From positions 4,598 to 68,597 of the forward strand of contig DASXVX010000094.1 in assembly GCA_036504075.1 (NCBI GenBank): a stretch of DNA of 64,000 nt, read 5' to 3'. This document shows, piece after piece, positions 17,455 through 26,901 of the stretch. The position numbers were made by a program, and so were the translations under genes. How positions within the stretch are numbered: position 1 is the stretch's first letter; the number at the start of each line of letters is the position of its first letter. The notes beneath the pieces were generated by a model. That model was not told where the DNA came from. It saw nothing but the letters and a program-made list of their open reading frames with translations, and did not search any database. Origin of the DNA: DASXVX01 sp036504075. GTDB lineage: Bacteria > Bacillota > Sulfobacillia > Symbiobacteriales > Symbiobacteriaceae.

Positions 17455-18006
17455 ATGGCTTACAGGTGGGCCAAGCGGTTGTGGAATCGGCTATACAGGC
17501 TGTATGGAATTAGAGCGAACGTCAAAGCCGGGCCTGATCTCCACCTGGGAATCGGATCCATCCTCTGGGCACCCACGGAACTGGCCATAGGCAAGAACGT
17601 TTATATTGGTAAATACTGCACAATTGAGTGCGACGGTTTCATCGGCGACAACGTACTCATTGCCAACCAGGTAGGTTTGGTCGGGCGGCACGACCACGAT
17701 ATTAGGGTTATCGGAACAACCGTCCGTTGCGCTCCGTGGATCGGCGATCTGGACTACGCCGGCCCTGGAAAAGGGGAACGAGTGATTATTGATTCCGATG
17801 TCTGGATTGGCTTTGGTGCGATTGTCCTGACCGGCGTTCGGGTCGGCCGGGGTGCAATTGTGGCGGCCGGCTCGGTGGTGACCACGGATGTCCCACGATA
17901 CGCGATTGTCGGTGGCAACCCGGCCCGGGTTCTTGGGGCCCGCTTCACGCCTGAGCAAATCGCCGAACATGAACGGCTGATCTACGGCACCCAGTCAAAA
18001 TCGTAG
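17455..18006 (+). CDS. Left-handed beta-helix (hexapeptide) acetyltransferase
   Basis: 183 residues, with hexapeptide repeats over about 40-165. Early repeats: LAIGKNVYIGKYCTIECDGFIGDNVLIANQVGL in part. Late repeats: VWIGFGAIVLTGVRVGRGAIVAAGSVVTTDVPRYAIVGGNPARVLG in part. This ending is typical of CysE/WcaB/WcaF-type acetyltransferases. The active-site histidine is likely in VGRHDHDIR. It probably O- or N-acetylates a cytoplasmic sugar intermediate, unlike the membrane acyltransferase at 14303. Confidence 0.87.
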   Translation: MAYRWAKRLWNRLYRLYGIRANVKAGPDLHLGIGSILWAPTELAIGKNVYIGKYCTIECDGFIGDNVLIANQVGLVGRHDHDIRVIGTTVRCAPWIGDLDYAGPGKGERVIIDSDVWIGFGAIVLTGVRVGRGAIVAAGSVVTTDVPRYAIVGGNPARVLGARFTPEQIAEHERLIYGTQSKS

Positions 18007-18046
18007 GGCTTGCAGTGCGAAAGCAATGAAGCCGGGGGGCGAGTCA

Positions 18047-19300
18047 GTGCGGGTTTTGCTATCAGCATACCGTTGCGAACCCCAGTTAGGCTCAGAACCA
18101 GGCGTGGGATGGAACTGGGCGAAGCAGGTTGCGCGATTTCACTCTGTATGGGTCTTGACCCGTTCTGCCAATCAGCCGGCCATCGCCCGGGAACTAGTTG
18201 CGAATCCCATGCCCAATGCGCATTTTGTCTACTACGAACTACCGAGGTGGCTTGGAGCGGTGACGCGGCGCTTTCACCACTTTCATTACTATTTGTGGCA
18301 GTTCGGTGCGCTGACGGTTGCCAGGCGTTTGCACCAAGAGGTGAACCTTGACCTCACGCATCATGCTACCTATGCGAGTTTCCGTTTTCCTGCTTCCGTG
18401 TCGTTTCTCGGTTTGCCGTTTATCTGGGGGCCAATCGGCGGCGCTGAACGGGTTCCCCTGGCGTTTTTGCGAGAGCTGGGCCCCACCGGAGCCATCAGGG
18501 AAATCGCCCGGTCCGTTCACGGACGCCTTGCCTCACTTGATCCCTTCACGGCTTATACCCGCCGCAAGGCGACCCTGTTGCTGGCTACAACGCCCGAAAC
18601 CAGGGCGTCACTGGCTCGGAACAGCGCCCATGTCCTGGTGTTTCCGACGATTGGAGTCGAACAAATTCCGAATGGCCCCGGGGCCGCCGGGCGTCGCCCT
18701 GATCAATTTCGGGTTCTTACCGCAGGCAATTTGGCACCGTTCAAGGGTGTCCAGTTGGCCTTAAAGGCATTTAAGTTGTTGGCTGACGCGGTGCCCAGCG
18801 CCGTATTCAGTATTGTCGGTGACGGTCCAGAGAGGCCCCGGCTTGAGCAACTGGCAGTGCGTTTGGGCATTTCTGATCGGGTGACATTTCTCGGGAAACT
18901 TCCGCGGGATAAAGTCTTGGGCTTATATGCCGCTTACGATGTGTTTCTGTATGCCGGGTTGCGGGATTCCGGAGCCATGGTTGTTCTGGAGGCGATGGCA
19001 GCGGCCATGCCGGTGGTCTGCTTGGACTTGGGCGGGCCAGGGGTTTCCGTTACTTCGGACTGTGGCGTAAAGGTCCCGGCCAGTACTCCAGAACAGGTAG
19101 TCCGGGATCTGGGGCTTGCCCTGGTCCGGCTGGCGGAGGACGAGGCGCTCCGTTCACGCATGGGGGAAGCAGGGCTGAACCGTGTACGAGCCCAAATGGA
19201 CTGGACCAGGAAGGGAGAACAGATCAACGCTCTTTATGAGTCCGTCATAGCTGCCTCGAGCATGGGCACGGGTGAGCACGGTAGTAATACTCTTGAGTAG
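18047..19300 (+). CDS. Glycosyltransferase family 4
   Basis: 417 residues from GTG 18047. The start RVLLSAYRCEPQLGSEPGVG is the conserved opening of this GT4 subgroup, and GGGGGGCGAG lies just upstream. An ATG at 18026 is in frame but would add a non-conserved heptapeptide. Other motifs: PFIWGPIGGAERVP; LTAGNLAPFKGVQLALKAF; FSIVGDGPERPRLEQLA; donor site with DSGAMVVLEAMAAAMPVV, where the first Glu of E-x7-E is replaced (RDSGAMVVLE). Role in EPS repeat assembly. Confidence 0.88.
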   Translation: MRVLLSAYRCEPQLGSEPGVGWNWAKQVARFHSVWVLTRSANQPAIARELVANPMPNAHFVYYELPRWLGAVTRRFHHFHYYLWQFGALTVARRLHQEVNLDLTHHATYASFRFPASVSFLGLPFIWGPIGGAERVPLAFLRELGPTGAIREIARSVHGRLASLDPFTAYTRRKATLLLATTPETRASLARNSAHVLVFPTIGVEQIPNGPGAAGRRPDQFRVLTAGNLAPFKGVQLALKAFKLLADAVPSAVFSIVGDGPERPRLEQLAVRLGISDRVTFLGKLPRDKVLGLYAAYDVFLYAGLRDSGAMVVLEAMAAAMPVVCLDLGGPGVSVTSDCGVKVPASTPEQVVRDLGLALVRLAEDEALRSRMGEAGLNRVRAQMDWTRKGEQINALYESVIAASSMGTGEHGSNTLE

Positions 19301-19311
19301 GAGGATTCGCG

Positions 19312-20298
19312 ATGGCCATATTAGCCAGGAGATCAGCGGCAATGGCCAGGGTACTGGCAGCGATGGCTATACTCGCTGTCACAGTGGTTGGCTGTACGTC
19401 AACACCAGGGGTTACCATTGCTGCCGTTCGAAAGCCCGACCCCAAACCCGCTGGAAGCGTCCTGGTCTTCGCACCTCATCCTGACGATGAGACGCTGGGG
19501 TGTGCCGGAATCATTATCCAGGCCCTGGCTGCGAGACGGCGGGTCTACGTGGCCGTGTTTACAAACGGCGATGCCTTTACCGATTCGGCGGCCCACACCT
19601 TGAAGAAAAAGTCGCAGGAACTGACACCGTCAGACTACCTGAACTTCAGTGGAGTGCGCGGGCGGGAGACGATGGAAGTAATGAGAATCCTCGGAGTGCC
19701 CCAAGCCGACGTCTATTTCTTGGGATACCCTGATTCTGGCCTTGCAGCGATTTACCGTTCTACCACCGGCAAACCGTGGGTTCAGCGATTCACACAACAG
19801 CATGAGACCTACGGTGCGACGTTTCAGGACTTCCATTACTTGAAGTACGGGGTTCACGCACCGTACCTGAAAGAATCGGTGTTGGCTGACGTTGAGGAGA
19901 TTATCCGGCAATCGAGCCCGGAAGACGTGTACGTGACGGGCGAACCTGACCAGCACAGTGACCATAAGGCGGCATACTGGTTCGTCCGTGATGCTCTTGC
20001 TGCCGTCGGTTCGGCGGCCCAGTTACACACTTACCTGATACACGGCGGCCCAGGCTGGCCATGGCCTGCAGGGCCTACTCCCCGTGAGAAATTCGATGTG
20101 CATGAGGTTCAGGGGCAACAGATTCCGAAAGGAATAGCATGGCCGCCGACCGAACGCACGCCACTCTCGCCGCAACAAGCCCAGACGAAGTGGACCGCTA
20201 TCAAAGCGTATGGTTCTCAAGTAGAAGTTGACCATTCATTGCCTGGTTGGGTAAAGGCCGAAGAGGTCTTTTGGAGTCCGAATGCGGGCGCACACTGA
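19312..20298 (+). CDS. PIG-L/LmbE family deacetylase, predicted lipoprotein
   Basis: 328 residues. N-terminal signal with lipobox VVGC (Cys28), so it should be lipid-anchored outside the membrane. Zinc site AHPDDE-type as FAPHPDDETLG (about 52-62), with the second part in GEPDQHSDHKAAYWF. The family hydrolyses N-acetyl groups from amino sugars. Most relatives are cytoplasmic; an exported one inside an EPS locus suggests deacetylation of polymer or wall glycan after export (inference). AGGAGG seven bases before ATG 19312. Confidence 0.88.
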   Translation: MAILARRSAAMARVLAAMAILAVTVVGCTSTPGVTIAAVRKPDPKPAGSVLVFAPHPDDETLGCAGIIIQALAARRRVYVAVFTNGDAFTDSAAHTLKKKSQELTPSDYLNFSGVRGRETMEVMRILGVPQADVYFLGYPDSGLAAIYRSTTGKPWVQRFTQQHETYGATFQDFHYLKYGVHAPYLKESVLADVEEIIRQSSPEDVYVTGEPDQHSDHKAAYWFVRDALAAVGSAAQLHTYLIHGGPGWPWPAGPTPREKFDVHEVQGQQIPKGIAWPPTERTPLSPQQAQTKWTAIKAYGSQVEVDHSLPGWVKAEEVFWSPNAGAH

Positions 20299-20354
20299 GT
20301 CCTACACGTTGCGTTTCACTCACGTCTTGCGCGTGCCGTAGGGGGAAAACTGTA

Positions 20355-21116
20355 ATGGAAACTCACCGATGCCTTCTGGGCACACGAGTAGATGCCACCT
20401 CGTACCACCATGCGACCACCCAGATTGTGGGGTGGGCCCTTGCCCGCCAATCGCGTTATGTATGTGCAGCTAATGTTCATATGGTGATGGAAGGCTATGA
20501 TGATTCCCGGTTTCGGGCTGTGGTCAACGATGCCGACCTGGTTACCTCCGACGGTGTCCCGCTGGTATGGGTTCTCCGAATTCTGGGGGTTCACAGACAG
20601 CAAAGGGTATACGGGCCCGACCTTACCCTACATGTCTGCGAGGCTGCCACTGAAAAAGGGCTGCCAATTGCACTGTATGGCGGGACACAGGACACTCTGG
20701 CAGAAATGTCTCGAAACTTGTGCGACCGATACCCCCGGCTTCACATTGCCTCTGCACTTGCACCTCCATTTCGAGAGTTGACGCCTGCTGAAGACGAAAC
20801 TTATACAAGCCAGATCATTCAATCTGGTGCAACCATCGTTCTGGTAGGGCTGGGCTGTCCCAAGCAGGAAAGATGGATGGCTAATCACCGGGGGCTCATT
20901 CCGGCCGTCATGATTGGCGTCGGTGCCGCCTTCGATTTCCATTCCGGTCGGGTAAGGCAAGCGCCGGCCTGGATGCAGAAAATAGGCCTTGAGTGGTTAT
21001 TTCGACTGCTCATGGAGCCCCGTCGTCTCTGGAAACGATATCTGAAACATAATCCACGGTTTGCTTTGTACTTCCTACTGCAACTACTCGGCGTCCGTCG
21101 CTTTCGGGAGGTCTAA
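20355..21116 (+). CDS. WecG/TagA/CpsF family glycosyltransferase
   Basis: 253 residues from ATG 20355 (GGGGG nine bases upstream). Family motifs: YVCAANVHMVMEGYDDSRFR; DLVTSDGVPLVWVLRILG; RVYGPDLTLHVCE; LVGLGCPKQERWMANHRG; GVGAAFDFHSGRVRQAPAWM; the C-terminal PRRLWKRYLKHNPRF membrane-association region. Known members transfer N-acetylmannosaminuronic acid, ManNAc or glucose onto a polyprenyl-pyrophosphate sugar as the second step in glycan assembly. Probably the second sugar addition here. Confidence 0.92.
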   Translation: METHRCLLGTRVDATSYHHATTQIVGWALARQSRYVCAANVHMVMEGYDDSRFRAVVNDADLVTSDGVPLVWVLRILGVHRQQRVYGPDLTLHVCEAATEKGLPIALYGGTQDTLAEMSRNLCDRYPRLHIASALAPPFRELTPAEDETYTSQIIQSGATIVLVGLGCPKQERWMANHRGLIPAVMIGVGAAFDFHSGRVRQAPAWMQKIGLEWLFRLLMEPRRLWKRYLKHNPRFALYFLLQLLGVRRFREV

Positions 21117-21119
21117 CGG

Positions 21120-22165
<1,046 letters not shown>

Positions 22166-22166
<1 letters not shown>

Positions 22167-23125
22167 TGGAGCAGAACGCACGGATCTTCGTCGCGGGACA
22201 CCGGGGTCTGGTGGGCTCGGCCATTCTGCGCCGCCTGGACCGGGCCGGGTATACCAACCTGGTCACCCGCACCCGCCAGCAGGTCGATCTGACCGACCGG
22301 GCCGCGGTGGAGCGCTTCTTCCAGGCGGAGAAGCCCGAGTACGTTTTTCTGGCGGCGGCCAAGGTGGGCGGCATTCTGGCCAACAACACCTACCCGGCCG
22401 ATTTCATCCGGGAGAACCTCTTCATTGAGTTGAACCTCGTCGACGCGGCCTATCGCTCCGGGGTGAAGAAATTGCTCTTTCTGGGTAGTTCCTGCATCTA
22501 CCCGAAGTTGGCGCCCCAGCCTATCAAGGAAGAATACCTGCTGACCGGGGAATTGGAGCCCACCAATGACGCTTATGCCCTCGCCAAGATCGCCGGCATC
22601 CGGATGTGCCAGGCATACAACCAGCAATACGGCACCAACTTCATCAGCGTGATGCCCACCAACCTATATGGCCCGGGTGACAACTTCCACCCGCAGAACA
22701 GTCATGTGTTGCCGGCGCTCATCCGCAAGTTTCATGAAGCCAAGGTGAACGGCGCACCGAATGTGGTGGTTTGGGGCACGGGCTTGCCGCTACGGGAGTT
22801 CCTCCATGTGGACGACTTGGCAGATGCCTGCCTCTTTGTCATGAACACCTATGATGGTTCTGAATTCGTCAACATCGGCGTCGGCGCGGATCTGACCATT
22901 CGGGCACTGGCAGAACTGGTACGGGAGGTAGTCGGCTACACCGGCGAACTGCTCTTTGACACCAGCAAGCCCGACGGCACGCCCCGGAAACTGCTGGACG
23001 TCCGCCGGCTGACCGCGCTGGGCTGGCAGGCGCAGATTCCCCTCCGAGAAGGAATTGCCCAGACCTATCGCTGGTACCTGGAACAACCCGCCGTCCGCAA
23101 CCAGGGGGCGGCCCGTCGGAGGTGA
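22166..23125 (+). CDS. fcl: GDP-L-fucose synthase
   Basis: 319 residues. IFVAGHRGLVGSAILRRL; FLAAAKVGGILANNTYPADF; FLGSSCIYPKLAPQPIKEEY; Y-A-L-A-K (catalytic Tyr/Lys) in NDAYALAKIAGI; PTNLYGPGDNFHPQNSHVLP; GLPLREFLHVDDLADAC. It epimerises and reduces GDP-4-keto-6-deoxymannose to GDP-L-fucose using NADPH. It overlaps gmd by one base, so the two steps are coupled. The EPS probably contains fucose. Confidence 0.96.
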
Positions 23126-23129
23126 GCGT

Positions 23130-24575
23130 ATGGCCCTAGAACTGGAACCGGAGGCGGCACCGCCGCGGGTGCCTCGACCGTTGCCCTATGTCGTCGCGTC
23201 GTTCTTGCTGCTGGGAGACCTATTCGCCACGCTCGCGGCAGGCAGAGTCAGCTTCTGGGTCAGGAGCCTATTTGGCCACCTTTCGCCGGCGCCGTATCTT
23301 CAATTGGCGCCGCTGTTGGTGCTGGTCCTCGTTGCCTATGCCTACGCGGGGCTCTACCCCGGCTATGGTCTGAACCCCGCCGAACAGTTGCGCCGCACAT
23401 CGCGGTTTACTACCCTGGTGTTCGTAAGCTTGCTTGCGTTCACGTTCATGCTGAAAATTGCGGTCACCCGCTCCCGGATTGTGATCATCGGGTGGTGGGT
23501 GCTCTCTGTAATCCTGGTTCCCCTTGTACGGGCCGCCATACGGGCGCTGCTCGTCCGAACTTCGTGGTGGGGCAAGCCAGTTCTGATCCTGGGCGCCGCC
23601 AGTACCGGCGCAGTAATCGCAGACCGGCTGCGCAACAACCCGGGCCTCGGTCTGCGGCCAGTCGGTTGCCTGGACGATGACCCGGCCAAGCACGGCCAGA
23701 CCTGCGGTGGCGTTCCGGTCATCGGTCCGCTGCGATTGGCACCTGAGCTGGCACGGTCCTGCGGCATTCCCATGGCGGTGGTGGCCATGCCCGGGCTAGG
23801 CCGAACCCGCACGAACCGCGTGGTAGAGGAGTACGCAGCCCATTTTCCACAGGTCCTGGTGGTTCCGGACCTGCTGGGGTTGACAAGCCTTTGGGTTTCG
23901 GCCCGGGACCTGCAAGGGGTCATTGGCCTGGAGCTGCAGCAGAACTTGCTCTCCCGGTGGAACCGCTTTCTCAAACGGACAATGGATCTGGTCATCGCCG
24001 TGCCGGCGTTGCTGGTGGTAGGTCCGATCATGTTTCTGTTGGGGCTGTTGATCAAGCGGAACAGCCCCGGTCCTGCATTCTACAGCCAGGAGCGGGAAGG
24101 CCTGAACGGCAGGCGCATCCGGGTCTGGAAGCTGCGGACGATGGTACCCCAGGCGGAGCAGGTGCTGCAGGTATACTTGGCCGACAACCCGGCGGCGAAG
24201 CAGGAGTGGGACCAGTTCATGAAGCTGCGGGACGACCCCCGGATTGTTCCCCGGGTAGGGCATCTGCTGCGCCGGCTCAGCCTCGACGAATTGCCGCAGC
24301 TATGGAACATCTTGCAGGGGGAGATGAGTCTGGTTGGCCCCCGGCCTTTCCCGGAGTATCATCTAAATCGCTTTCCGCCGGCGTTCCGCGAATTGCGGCG
24401 CAGAGTGACGCCAGGCCTCACCGGACTTTGGCAGGTGTCTGCCCGCAGCGAAGGTGACCTGGCCGTACAGGAGGAACTGGACACCTATTATATCCGCAAC
24501 TGGTCGCTATGGCTGGATGTCTACCTGCTGGCTCGGACGGTGACGGCCGTACTGTTTGGCAAGGGGGCCTATTAG
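23130..24575 (+). CDS. Polyprenyl glycosylphosphotransferase (WbaP-like priming transferase)
   Basis: 481 residues from ATG 23130, with CGGAGG seven bases upstream. Four or five N-terminal TM helices, a Rossmann-like central CoA-binding-type segment (PVLILGAASTGAVIADRL...GLRPVGCLDDD) and a C-terminal bacterial sugar transferase domain from about residue 280. That domain shows RTMDLVIAVPALLVVGPIMF, NSPGPAFYSQEREG, KLRTMV, LRRLSLDELPQLWNILQGEM, SLVGPRPFPEY and RVTPGLTGLWQVSAR. It transfers sugar-1-phosphate to undecaprenyl phosphate, the first step of repeat-unit synthesis. Last gene of the plus-strand EPS operon, followed by a terminator. Confidence 0.95.
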   Translation: MALELEPEAAPPRVPRPLPYVVASFLLLGDLFATLAAGRVSFWVRSLFGHLSPAPYLQLAPLLVLVLVAYAYAGLYPGYGLNPAEQLRRTSRFTTLVFVSLLAFTFMLKIAVTRSRIVIIGWWVLSVILVPLVRAAIRALLVRTSWWGKPVLILGAASTGAVIADRLRNNPGLGLRPVGCLDDDPAKHGQTCGGVPVIGPLRLAPELARSCGIPMAVVAMPGLGRTRTNRVVEEYAAHFPQVLVVPDLLGLTSLWVSARDLQGVIGLELQQNLLSRWNRFLKRTMDLVIAVPALLVVGPIMFLLGLLIKRNSPGPAFYSQEREGLNGRRIRVWKLRTMVPQAEQVLQVYLADNPAAKQEWDQFMKLRDDPRIVPRVGHLLRRLSLDELPQLWNILQGEMSLVGPRPFPEYHLNRFPPAFRELRRRVTPGLTGLWQVSARSEGDLAVQEELDTYYIRNWSLWLDVYLLARTVTAVLFGKGAY

Positions 24576-24582
24576 GACCGAA

Positions 24583-24610
24583 ATCCCCCGGCACGGAAGT
24601 ACCGGGGGAT
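24583..24610. terminator. Bidirectional terminator between convergent EPS genes
   Basis: ATCCCCCGG and CCGGGGGAT form a perfect 9-bp stem between the end of the priming transferase (+) and the end of the ligase-like gene (-), with A/T residues on both sides. Confidence 0.7.
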
Positions 24611-24619
24611 CTCTTCACC

Positions 24620-26803
24620 CTATGGTTGCCACGTCCGAATCGCCTTGTAGACCGGGTTCACATTCCGGAACCGTATCCAAGGCTGGTTTTGCAGGGCGGT
24701 CATCGCCTTTTGATCTCCCCGCCGCTCATAGATGGCGTAGAGCCAGACTTCACCCTCAGACCCCAGCAGGCCCGTCTTGGAGGCCTCTTTCAGGTGGTTC
24801 TCGGCTCCTGCCAGGTCGCCCTCCAGGTAGAGCGCCTGCCCATACCGCAATCGGAACTCGGGCGCCATGGCCAGCGCCGGACCCATCCGGGGACCATTCC
24901 CGGTGTTCTCCAACCTCAGGCGACGGTTCAAATCGGCCCCCAGTCGGACCAGTTCCGCCGCCAACTCCTTGGCCCGCTGCACGTTCCCGTTGTGAATCGC
25001 ATCCACCATCAGGGTGCCGGCGATAGACGCATACTTGGTGTAGTACATGGAGACCAGAGGGTAGTTATCGACCGCGGCCCGGGCCGCTTGAAAGGCACCC
25101 TCCCATTCTTCCTGATTCTGCAGCAGCACGGCCAATTCCCACTGCGGTCGCGCCTGGTAAGGGTCCAGGTGAGCGGCCCGCTCCAGGGCGGGGCGGTCGC
25201 CGATCAACAGCAGGGGATCGCTGATCAGCGGGTCGAGCCGAATGGCCGTGCGCGCAGTCTGCACGGATTCATCCTTATGACCAGCGTCCGCCAGACGGGT
25301 CGCCTTGTCCGTGTACCAGGAGCCTGCCAGGAGGGCTGACGAGGCCAGAGCTGCGGCCACCCCCAGGCTGAGACCGCTCCACCACTGGACACGTTCTCCT
25401 CGCTGTAATGCAGCGGGTTGAGCCGTTGCGGCGAGCAGACCCCAGAACGCAAGCCAGACGACACCGTAGGAGAAATTGAAGTCGATTACGCTGTGACCGG
25501 CAATCAGGGCGGCACCGGCGGCCAGAGCCCAGCCTTGCGGAGCGCCTTTCCGATTGCGCCACGAGGCCCATAGCGCCATACCGAGAGCCACTACCAGGGC
25601 GACCAGGCCGGGAATGCCTGCTTCCACCGCCGTCTGCAGGTAGTGGCTGTGAGTCTCCCGGCCGACATACAAGTACTGCTGGTAACGCCGGTACGAGCGC
25701 TCCCAACCCCAGCCGCCCCGGCCGAGCGGCCGGTCGGCTATCATCTTCAGCGCATCCTGGTCCAGAGTCAGCCGATAGATCACGTTGCCTGTCTGGAGGT
25801 TCATGTCCAGGAGCCGGGCCGCCTGCTTGGGCAAGAGCCCGCCGACCGGCCGGACCAAGGTCAAGGCGAGAGCGCCAATCGCCAGGGCGCCAGCCAGCGC
25901 TGCCACTTGCAGCCGTAGCTTTAGCCGCAGGAAGTAGCTCAGGGCCAGTCCGCCTGCCGCACCGGCCACGGTGGCCGCGGTGATCCAATGGAAGGCCGAA
26001 ACCCAGTTGTGGATCGCTGCGTTGGCACCTACCCCTTTGACGGCCACTACCATCGGTGCGCAGGCCGTCAGCAGGAGCAAGAGGGCAGGCCAGCGCTTGT
26101 CACGGCCCAGGCCCAGGAAGAAAAGTCCCAACCCAAAGGGCAGAACGATCACAGCACCCCGAGAGACCGTGAAAAGGAATGCCAGGGACAGCGGGGTCAT
26201 GAGGCCGGTGAGAATGACCAACTTCCAGTGCTTCAGATCCTCCAGCGCCAGGCCGCATGCGGCCAACAAGGCGGCCAGCAGATACGCCGCCGCCGTATTG
26301 GGGTACTGGAGCGGCGTGGACATGCGGTCACCCAGATTAACCAGGCCCAACGCCCGCACCAACTCAGGGCTCTTGGCGAAAAACCCGGTGAACTCCAGAA
26401 AACCTGCTACTGCGACACCCGCCGCACTCAGCACCAGCACCCACCCCAGCCAGCGTCGCAGACCCGGCCCCGCCTCCGCCCGGATCATCACGTAAGCCTC
26501 CCAGGCCGCAAACACCCGCAAGACCCAGTCCAGGTTGCCCCGGGGGTATACCGCCCAGGCGAACTGCAACAGGTAGCAGGCCAGTAGCGCCAGCAGGGCC
26601 AGGCCGGGGGTCCCGCCCCAGTAGTTCGTCGGGCTGCCCTCCAACCGCCGGCCGGTCAGCCAGAGCACAAACCCCACTGACAGCAGGGCAATCGCCGCCA
26701 GCAGCGAAGTCCAGAAGAACAGGCCCTGAAAGAAGGGCCCTACCGCCAGGACCAACAGCAAGCAGCCGATTCCGCCATACCGCAATGTGGGTGCCAATTT
26801 CAT
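24620..26803 (-). CDS. O-antigen ligase-like membrane protein with C-terminal TPR region
   Basis: 727 residues. About 12-13 TM helices in the first 490 residues hold an O-antigen ligase (Wzy_C) core. Here the loop RLTLDQDALKMIADRPLGRG, GWGWERSYRRYQQYLYVGRE and THSHYLQTAVEAGIPGLVAL carry the typical H-S-x-Y-L motif. The C-terminal 200 residues are TPR-like (PALERAAHLDPYQARPQWELA; NGNVQRAKELAAELV; GDLAGAENHLKEASKTG). Bacillota proteins of this shape are assigned to EPS polymerisation or ligation to a wall acceptor. ATG 26803 has AGGTGG nine bases upstream. It is transcribed toward the EPS operon, so it has its own promoter in the 98-bp gap 26804-26901. Confidence 0.88.
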   Translation of the reverse strand: MKLAPTLRYGGIGCLLLVLAVGPFFQGLFFWTSLLAAIALLSVGFVLWLTGRRLEGSPTNYWGGTPGLALLALLACYLLQFAWAVYPRGNLDWVLRVFAAWEAYVMIRAEAGPGLRRWLGWVLVLSAAGVAVAGFLEFTGFFAKSPELVRALGLVNLGDRMSTPLQYPNTAAAYLLAALLAACGLALEDLKHWKLVILTGLMTPLSLAFLFTVSRGAVIVLPFGLGLFFLGLGRDKRWPALLLLLTACAPMVVAVKGVGANAAIHNWVSAFHWITAATVAGAAGGLALSYFLRLKLRLQVAALAGALAIGALALTLVRPVGGLLPKQAARLLDMNLQTGNVIYRLTLDQDALKMIADRPLGRGGWGWERSYRRYQQYLYVGRETHSHYLQTAVEAGIPGLVALVVALGMALWASWRNRKGAPQGWALAAGAALIAGHSVIDFNFSYGVVWLAFWGLLAATAQPAALQRGERVQWWSGLSLGVAAALASSALLAGSWYTDKATRLADAGHKDESVQTARTAIRLDPLISDPLLLIGDRPALERAAHLDPYQARPQWELAVLLQNQEEWEGAFQAARAAVDNYPLVSMYYTKYASIAGTLMVDAIHNGNVQRAKELAAELVRLGADLNRRLRLENTGNGPRMGPALAMAPEFRLRYGQALYLEGDLAGAENHLKEASKTGLLGSEGEVWLYAIYERRGDQKAMTALQNQPWIRFRNVNPVYKAIRTWQP

Positions 26804-26901
26804 GATCTAGATCCACCTATACAAAGAATAGGGAGGAATTCGGCACGGAGTACGTAATTCCTTTGATTGCTGCATGAGGTCTCATCACGCATCACGTCAT
26901 T

